From assembly GCF_001579845.1 (NCBI RefSeq), contig NZ_CP007440.1:3432029-3496028 (forward strand): 64,000 bases of DNA. The letters run 5' to 3'. The stretch comes from Rhodoplanes sp. Z2-YC6860 (lineage in GTDB: Bacteria > Pseudomonadota > Alphaproteobacteria > Rhizobiales > Xanthobacteraceae). A program made the position numbers and the translations under genes. Every line of letters begins with the position of its first letter. Position 1 is the stretch's first letter. Below, piece after piece: positions 58,837 through 64,000 of this stretch. The notes under the pieces were generated by a model, which worked only from the letters and a program-made list of their open reading frames with translations, did no database searches and was not told where the DNA came from.

Positions 58837-60246
58837 GTGGTGCGTATGCTGGGTCAGGGTCACCCTGCCGCGGAAAAGTTGCGTGCCTACCTCCGGCAGC
58901 TGAAACCCGGAGCGCGGGCCCGTTTGATTGCCGAGCTCGAGCGCGGGGTGCTGCACGGCTCGAGCCCTCAGGGCGCCGACATGGTGCTTGCCGAGCTCCG
59001 CAGGAGCTTGCGGGAGGGCAGCGTCCGCATCACCCGTTTCGACGACAATGCGCGGCTGTTCTTTCATCCGCTCGAGCCTTTCCTGGTCGATGACGGGCCG
59101 GATCACGGGCATCGCGGCCGCATCGCGCGCTCCACGCTCGAGCCCATGTGGCTGTGGATCAACAACACGCTGATGCCCGAGGACGCGCGAGCCTATGCGC
59201 TCCTGGTCGACGATGCGATGCTGGCCGGCAACTTCGGCCGCGCCGAACAGGCGGCGCATGAGTTTCAAGACCGCGTGCTGCGACGCGTCCGAGAGGTGCT
59301 CGCCACCGCAACCGACCGTGATCGCGGACGTCTCAGCGTCGAGCTCGGGACCTCGCGCGCGGCCGATGACATCAAGACGTTGAGTGAAATCCTGAGCGGC
59401 CGCGATGCACTGGCCAAGCTCGGCCAGGAGCTGCCGGGCTACATCGGCACGTTCGGCGGGCCGGTGGCGGATAGCGTCCGGTCGCAGCTCGATGAAACGA
59501 TCGGAAACCGGGATCATCTCTTCATCTATGCGCTGCTGATCTCGCTGACGCGGCTGGCCGCGCCCTGGCAGCTGATCCGGCTCGCCACCAAAGTGGCCGG
59601 CGGTGACGACGCCAAGCGCATCGCTGAGACGCCTTATGCCGTGACGGTCGACATCGTGCTTGAGGAGATCGACCGCCGCGTCCGCGAACTGGCCGGCGAT
59701 CTCAAGAGTGGCCGCGGCATTGCCGTGTCGGCCCTGCTCAAGGAAATCCACGATTCCCTGCGCGGGCTCCGTTCCGAGCTCGATCTGTCTGGTGATTCAA
59801 ACTGGAGCCGGCAGCTCGCGACGTTGCACACCGATATCGCCAGGCTTCTCTCCAGCGAAATCGAGCTGATGCCCGGCCGGGTGCGGCGGCTGGTGCGGCC
59901 GCGCCCGTCGAAGGAAATCGGGGCCAACTCAAGACTCGATCCGCATGAGGTCGACGAGACCCAGGCGCTGATCGTGTTCGTATTGACCTGCCGGAAATAC
60001 GCCAGCCAGCTCGCCATCAACGAGGTGACGCAGCGAAGCTTCAACGAATTGCAGCACCTGCTCGACAGCGGCACGCGCGCGCTGCTCGATGCGCTGCGCG
60101 TGGCGCCCGTCCATGAGCGGACGTTTCGCCTATCGCAGATCGATGCCGCGGTGCGCTTCTGCGGCAAGGTGTTCGGCCAGGAATACGCCTCGCTGCTCGC
60201 GAAGGCAGCCGAAGTGGCGTCTCACGCCGAACGCAAAAGCGCCTGA
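58837..60246 (+). CDS. Conserved hypothetical protein
   Basis: A 469-residue soluble protein that I cannot place. The start GTG 58837 is followed by an in-frame ATG at 58846 (MLGQGHP). It is rich in Arg, Leu, Ala with many helices (AAEKLRAYLRQLKPGARARL; LAPWQLIRLATKVAGG near 250) and a mixed C-terminus (VFVLTCRKYASQLAINEV near 385). No signal peptide, TM or catalytic motif is clear. The 242 bases before it, after the cluster's last gene, hold no other gene and are AT-richer. Related proteins of this length occur in Bradyrhizobium-like genomes as far as I recall. Confidence 0.75.
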   Translation: MVRMLGQGHPAAEKLRAYLRQLKPGARARLIAELERGVLHGSSPQGADMVLAELRRSLREGSVRITRFDDNARLFFHPLEPFLVDDGPDHGHRGRIARSTLEPMWLWINNTLMPEDARAYALLVDDAMLAGNFGRAEQAAHEFQDRVLRRVREVLATATDRDRGRLSVELGTSRAADDIKTLSEILSGRDALAKLGQELPGYIGTFGGPVADSVRSQLDETIGNRDHLFIYALLISLTRLAAPWQLIRLATKVAGGDDAKRIAETPYAVTVDIVLEEIDRRVRELAGDLKSGRGIAVSALLKEIHDSLRGLRSELDLSGDSNWSRQLATLHTDIARLLSSEIELMPGRVRRLVRPRPSKEIGANSRLDPHEVDETQALIVFVLTCRKYASQLAINEVTQRSFNELQHLLDSGTRALLDALRVAPVHERTFRLSQIDAAVRFCGKVFGQEYASLLAKAAEVASHAERKSA

Positions 60247-60250
60247 TACA

Positions 60251-60565
60251 TCAGGCCGCGACGCTGATCGTTCCCTTGGTGTTGTCGACCTCGACCGGCG
60301 CATGCAGGTATTCGACCTGCGGCGGCGTGCCGTATTTGCCCTCGACAAACTTCCGCCATTCCGGCGTATAGACCTTGTCTGCCGCAGCGCGGCTCTCCCA
60401 GACATAGACGCCGCCGACCCTGCGACCGTCCTCGCTCATGAAGTAGGTCTTTCGGATCAGTCCCGGGATGCCCTGGTAATTCGGGGCGGTGGACTCGAAA
60501 GTTTTGGTGATTTCGGCAAGCGTTGCGGGCTTCGGCAGCTGAAATGTCGTAATGGTCACGATCAT
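60251..60565 (-). CDS. YdhR/ABM-like small monooxygenase-family protein
   Basis: A 104-residue protein (MIVTITTFQLPKPATLAEITKTFES) with the ferredoxin-like fold of YdhR/antibiotic monooxygenases: GLIRKTYFMSEDGRRVGGVYVW and PEWRKFVEGKYG are typical. GGAGG 7 bases before the ATG at 60565 decides the start; an upstream frame to 60949 is not coding. It is tail-to-tail with the hypothetical gene (4 bases) and divergent from ccmI. The substrate is unknown; such proteins cope with small aromatic or fatty compounds. Confidence 0.85.
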   Translation of the reverse strand: MIVTITTFQLPKPATLAEITKTFESTAPNYQGIPGLIRKTYFMSEDGRRVGGVYVWESRAAADKVYTPEWRKFVEGKYGTPPQVEYLHAPVEVDNTKGTISVAA

Positions 60566-60648
60566 TTTAGACCTCCGGCGAGGGCTTGAGCTTGGTGGAC
60601 GCGAATTCTTATTTTCGGCCCCGTGGCCGGTGATGTAAACCCAGCGCC

Positions 60649-61755
60649 ATGACACTCTGGTTTGTGATGGCGTTGATGACGGCCGCCGCGATTTTCGCGG
60701 TGTTGTGGCCATTGTCGCGGAACAGGCCGCTTGCCTCGGGCAGCGACGTGGCGGTCTATCGCGACCAGCTCGACGAGATCGGGCGCGACCGCGCCGCGGG
60801 TCTGATCGGGGAGGCCGAAGCGGAGGCGGCGCGGATCGAGGTGTCGCGCCGGCTGCTCGCGGCGGCGGATGCGCCGGCGGCGGCGCCGGCCGTGGCGAGT
60901 TCGAAGCGCCGCCGGGCGGTCGCGGTCGTCGCGTTGGTTCTGCTGCCACTCGGAGCCGCGGGTCTTTATCTGACGCTGGGCTCGCCGGAACTGCCGGGGC
61001 AACCGCTCGCGGCGCGGCGCGAAGCGCCAGGGCAACAGTCGATTCCCGAACTCGTCGCCCGGATCGAAGCGCATCTCGAACAGAACCCGGAGGACGGCCG
61101 CGGCTGGGAGGTGGTCGGGCCGGTTTATATGCGAATGGGCCGTTACGACGACGCGGTGACGGCGCGGCGCAATGCGCTGAAGTTTCTTGGATCGAGCCCG
61201 CAGCGCGAGGCCGATCTCGGCGAAGCGTTGACCGCCGCCGCCAATGGTGTCGTCACCGCCGAAGCGAAAGCAGCGTTCGATCGCGCGCTGAAACTCGACG
61301 CCGACGATTTCCGCGGGCGCTATTTTGCGGGGCTTGCCGCCGAGCAGGACGGCCGGCCGAAAGACGCCGCCGAGATCTGGCGCAAGCTTCTGGCCAGCGC
61401 GCCGCCGGGTTCCGGATGGGCGGGTTTCGTGCGCGAGTCGCTGGTGCGTGTTGATCCATCTGCCGCGACCGCGGCGCCTGGGCCAAACGCGGCGGATGTG
61501 GCTGCGGCTGGCGAGATGTCGCCCGAGCAGCGCGAGACCATGATCCGCGGTATGGTCACGCGGCTGTCGGAGCGTTTGAAGCAGGACGGTTCCGACGTTG
61601 ACGGCTGGTTGCGCCTGGTGCGCGCCTATACGGTGCTTGGCGAAAAGGATCAGGCGCGGGCCTCTGCGGACGATGCGCGCCGCGCGCTCAACGGCAATGA
61701 CGATGGGCTCCGCCACTTGGATGAGTTGATCAAGGAACTGGGGCTCGAAGGCTGA
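60649..61755 (+). CDS. ccmI: Cytochrome c maturation protein CcmI (CycH)
   Basis: A 368-residue inner-membrane protein: TM1 about 3-20, a cytosolic Arg/Glu-rich loop with [20 protein letters not shown] (typical of CcmI), TM2 about 88-108, then a TPR-like periplasmic part ([28 protein letters not shown]). CcmI brings apocytochrome c to the heme lyase CcmF/H. The next gene, ccmE, starts one base after the stop. The same order is found in Bradyrhizobium. Confidence 0.93.
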   Translation: MTLWFVMALMTAAAIFAVLWPLSRNRPLASGSDVAVYRDQLDEIGRDRAAGLIGEAEAEAARIEVSRRLLAAADAPAAAPAVASSKRRRAVAVVALVLLPLGAAGLYLTLGSPELPGQPLAARREAPGQQSIPELVARIEAHLEQNPEDGRGWEVVGPVYMRMGRYDDAVTARRNALKFLGSSPQREADLGEALTAAANGVVTAEAKAAFDRALKLDADDFRGRYFAGLAAEQDGRPKDAAEIWRKLLASAPPGSGWAGFVRESLVRVDPSAATAAPGPNAADVAAAGEMSPEQRETMIRGMVTRLSERLKQDGSDVDGWLRLVRAYTVLGEKDQARASADDARRALNGNDDGLRHLDELIKELGLEG

Positions 61756-61756
61756 T

Positions 61757-62206
61757 ATGACGCGCAAGCAACGGCGCCTTGTTCTGATCGGCGGCAGTCT
61801 CGGCGTGCTGGCGCTGGCGGCCGGCCTGGTGCTGTCTGCGCTGAAGGACTCCATCGTGTTCTTCAACTCGCCGAGCGACGTCGTGGAAAAGCACATCCAG
61901 CCCGGCAGCCGCATTCGCCTCGGCGGGCTGGTCAAGCCGGGTTCGCTCCAGCGCGGCGATCAGCTCGCGGTGCGCTTCGAGGTCACCGACGGCAACAATG
62001 CGATGCGGGTGAACTACCAGGGCATCCTGCCGGACCTGTTTCGCGAAGGGCAGGGCGTGATCGCCGAAGGCACGCTCGAACCCGGCAATATGCTCAAGGC
62101 GGATTCCGTGCTCGCCAAGCACGATGAGAAGTACATGCCGAAGGAAGTGGCCGACGCGCTGAAGAAGCAGGGCCACTGGCAGGAAGATTACGGGAAGAAG
62201 AAATGA
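61757..62206 (+). CDS. ccmE: Heme chaperone CcmE
   Basis: A 149-residue heme chaperone: N-terminal TM (about 9-29), an OB-fold ([48 protein letters not shown]), and [14 protein letters not shown], where His covalently binds heme and the Tyr is its axial ligand. It passes heme to CcmF. Its stop overlaps the ccmF start (ATGA). Confidence 0.96.
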   Translation: MTRKQRRLVLIGGSLGVLALAAGLVLSALKDSIVFFNSPSDVVEKHIQPGSRIRLGGLVKPGSLQRGDQLAVRFEVTDGNNAMRVNYQGILPDLFREGQGVIAEGTLEPGNMLKADSVLAKHDEKYMPKEVADALKKQGHWQEDYGKKK

Positions 62207-64000
62207 TCGCAGAGTTCGGTCACTACGCGCTGGTGCTGGCGCTGGGTCTCGCTCTGATCCAATCGATCGTGCCGATGCTCGGCGCAAGATTTCGCGACGA
62301 CACGCTGATGGGTGTGGCCACTCCCGCCGCGCTCGCCCAGTTTGCTTTCGTCGCCGCATCGTTTGCGGCGCTGACCGCCTGTTATGTCGGCTCGGACTTC
62401 TCGGTCAGCAATGTGTTCGAGAATTCGCATTCGGCGATGCCGCTCATCTATAAATTCACTAGCGTGTGGGGGAACCACGAGGGCTCGATGCTGCTCTGGG
62501 TCCTGATCCTCGCGTTGTTCGGCGCGCTGGTGGCGGCGTTCGGGAGAAACCTGCCGGCGACGCTGAAGGCCACGGTGCTGGCGGTGCAGTCCTGGATCGC
62601 GGCGGCGTTCTATCTGTTCATCCTGGTCACCTCGAATCCGTTCCTGCGGTTGCCGCAGGCTCCGTTCGAAGGGCGCGATCTCAATCCGATCCTGCAGGAC
62701 TTCGGCCTCGCGGTGCATCCGCCGTTTCTCTATCTCGGCTATGTCGGCTTCTCGATTTCGTTCTCGTTTGCGGTCGCGGCGCTCATTGAGGGGCGCATCG
62801 ACGCGGCTTGGGCACGCTGGGTGCGGCCGTGGACTCTCGCGGCCTGGATGTTCCTCACCGTCGGCATCGCGATGGGCTCGTACTGGGCCTATTACGAGCT
62901 CGGCTGGGGCGGCTTCTGGTTCTGGGATCCGGTTGAGAACGCCTCGTTGATGCCGTGGCTTGCCGGGACCGCGCTGCTGCACTCCGCCGTGGTGATGGAG
63001 AAGCGCAACGCGCTGAAGGTCTGGACCATTCTTCTGTCGATCCTGGCGTTCTCGCTGTCGCTGATCGGCACGTTCCTGGTCCGCTCCGGCGTGCTCACCT
63101 CTGTGCACAGCTTCGCCAGCGATCCCACGCGCGGCGTGTTCATCCTCGGCATTCTGGTGCTGTTCATCGGCGGCAGCCTCGCGCTCTACGCCTGGCGGGC
63201 GCCGATGCTGAAGCAGGGCGGGCTGTTCGCGCCGATCTCGCGCGAGGGCGCGCTGGTGCTCAACAACCTGCTGCTGACTGCGGCCTGCGCCACGGTGTTC
63301 TTCGGCACGCTTTATCCTTTGGCGCTCGAGGCTTTTAACGGCGAGAAGATCTCGGTCGGGGCGCCGTTCTTCAATCTGACCTTCGGGCCGATTTTCATTC
63401 TGCTGATTCTGGTGTTGCCGCTCGGGCCGCTGCTGCCGTGGAAACGTGCGGATCTGCTCGGCGTCGGGCAGCGGCTGATGGGCGCGGCGGCACTCGCGCT
63501 CATCGGTATTGCCGCGACCTTTGCGGCGACCTCCGGCGGGCCGGTGCTGGCGCCGTTCGGCATCGGATTGGCGGTGTTTGCCATGGCCGGCGCGCTGACC
63601 GATCTCGTCGAGCGCATGAGCCTGTTCAAGTCGCCGCTTGCCACATCGATCGCTCGGGCGAGGGGCCTGCCGCGCTCGGCCTTCGGCACCGCGCTGGCGC
63701 ACTTCGGCCTCGGGGTTTCTCTCCTGGGCATCGTCTGCGCCTCGACCTGGGGCACCGAGCGCATCATGTCGATGAAACCCGGCGCGGGCGTTTCGATCAG
63801 CTCCTACGATCTGACGTATGAAGGCACGCGGATGCGGCAGGGCGCGAACTATCGCGAGCTCACCGCGAAGTTCACAGTGCGGCAAGGCGGCTCGGCGATC
63901 GCCACGATGGAGCCTTCCAAGCGCAGCTTTGGCACGCGGCAGATGACAACCACCGAGGCTGCGCTGCTCACGCGCGGTTTCAGCCAGCTCTATCTGTCGC
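62203..64000 (+). CDS. ccmF: Cytochrome c heme lyase subunit CcmF (truncated by window end)
   Basis: The first 599 residues of CcmF; the 3' end lies past the window. Multi-pass membrane protein with the WWD-type heme-handling motif [18 protein letters not shown] near residue 235, preceded by the conserved [13 protein letters not shown] (about 173) and followed by [15 protein letters not shown] (about 290), whose His residues bind heme. It ligates heme to apocytochromes such as the peroxidase at 19694. The start overlaps ccmE by ATGA. Confidence 0.96.
   Translation, partial: MIAEFGHYALVLALGLALIQSIVPMLGARFRDDTLMGVATPAALAQFAFVAASFAALTACYVGSDFSVSNVFENSHSAMPLIYKFTSVWGNHEGSMLLWVLILALFGALVAAFGRNLPATLKATVLAVQSWIAAAFYLFILVTSNPFLRLPQAPFEGRDLNPILQDFGLAVHPPFLYLGYVGFSISFSFAVAALIEGRIDAAWARWVRPWTLAAWMFLTVGIAMGSYWAYYELGWGGFWFWDPVENASLMPWLAGTALLHSAVVMEKRNALKVWTILLSILAFSLSLIGTFLVRSGVLTSVHSFASDPTRGVFILGILVLFIGGSLALYAWRAPMLKQGGLFAPISREGALVLNNLLLTAACATVFFGTLYPLALEAFNGEKISVGAPFFNLTFGPIFILLILVLPLGPLLPWKRADLLGVGQRLMGAAALALIGIAATFAATSGGPVLAPFGIGLAVFAMAGALTDLVERMSLFKSPLATSIARARGLPRSAFGTALAHFGLGVSLLGIVCASTWGTERIMSMKPGAGVSISSYDLTYEGTRMRQGANYRELTAKFTVRQGGSAIATMEPSKRSFGTRQMTTTEAALLTRGFSQLYLS

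Noticed and set aside
62188-63885. 565-codon minus frame opposite ccmF
   Set aside because: Arg/Gln/His-rich shadow of a strongly supported gene on the other strand.

Overview
The window is a high-GC chromosomal segment of an alphaproteobacterium in the order Hyphomicrobiales, most like Bradyrhizobium/Rhodopseudomonas relatives. The basis is the codon use, the FeuP/FeuQ-type regulators, BA14K-like proteins, many Bug-type (TctC) binding proteins, the ccmIEF order, and intergenic palindromes of a style I recall from Bradyrhizobium-type genomes. I see no rRNA, CRISPR array, phage or insertion sequence.

Layout. 1-6.9 kb: 5' part of htpG, a tiny membrane protein, a Crp/Fnr regulator, a flavin monooxygenase with a GlcG/HbpS partner, a cNMP-domain/thioredoxin-reductase-like fusion, and two glycine-rich BA14K-like genes made by a tandem duplication that also copied the end of the reductase gene. 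7-16.5 kb: a catabolic island with an HpaB-type monooxygenase, an M20 hydrolase, an amidohydrolase, a frameshifted RidA-like gene and four TctC binding proteins, but no tctA/tctB membrane genes. 16.7-22 kb: a secreted phosphoesterase, an imelysin/EfeO-like protein with a di-heme peroxidase, and small rhizobial proteins. 22.5-30.6 kb: a CHASE3 hybrid kinase downstream of an 869-residue secreted Ala-rich coiled-coil protein, a trypsin-like protease, and a PepSY/FeuP/FeuQ unit.

30.9-40.2 kb: three paralogous LysR regulators (one with an extra C-terminal domain) scattered around a tRNA-like element, small coupled genes, an orphan TadE/TadG pair, a 59-residue zinc-ribbon gene and a soluble PAS-PAS chemoreceptor. 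40.2-43.6 kb: a probable operon of DUF305 protein, YVTN beta-propeller, ECF sigma and anti-sigma, with an ECF-like promoter upstream. 43.8-49.6 kb: a MetE-like enzyme with a histone-H1-like tail, a glycine-zipper lipoprotein, a YfhO-like membrane protein and a secreted propeller with a His/Asp tail. 49.8-52.3 kb: OpgH glucan glucosyltransferase with an FkbM methyltransferase.

52.4-58.6 kb is the most interesting part: dehydrogenase, degenerate QueD/PTPS-like protein, GT4 glycosyltransferase, methyltransferase, RibD-type reductase, GTP cyclohydrolase II and creatininase/ArfB-like amidohydrolase, largely overlapping or closely spaced. Together they look like a pathway from GTP to a glycosylated, methylated pyrimidine/pteridine-type compound that I cannot match to a known product. 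The window ends with a conserved unknown gene, a small monooxygenase-like protein, and ccmI-ccmE-ccmF (ccmF cut by the window edge) for cytochrome c maturation.
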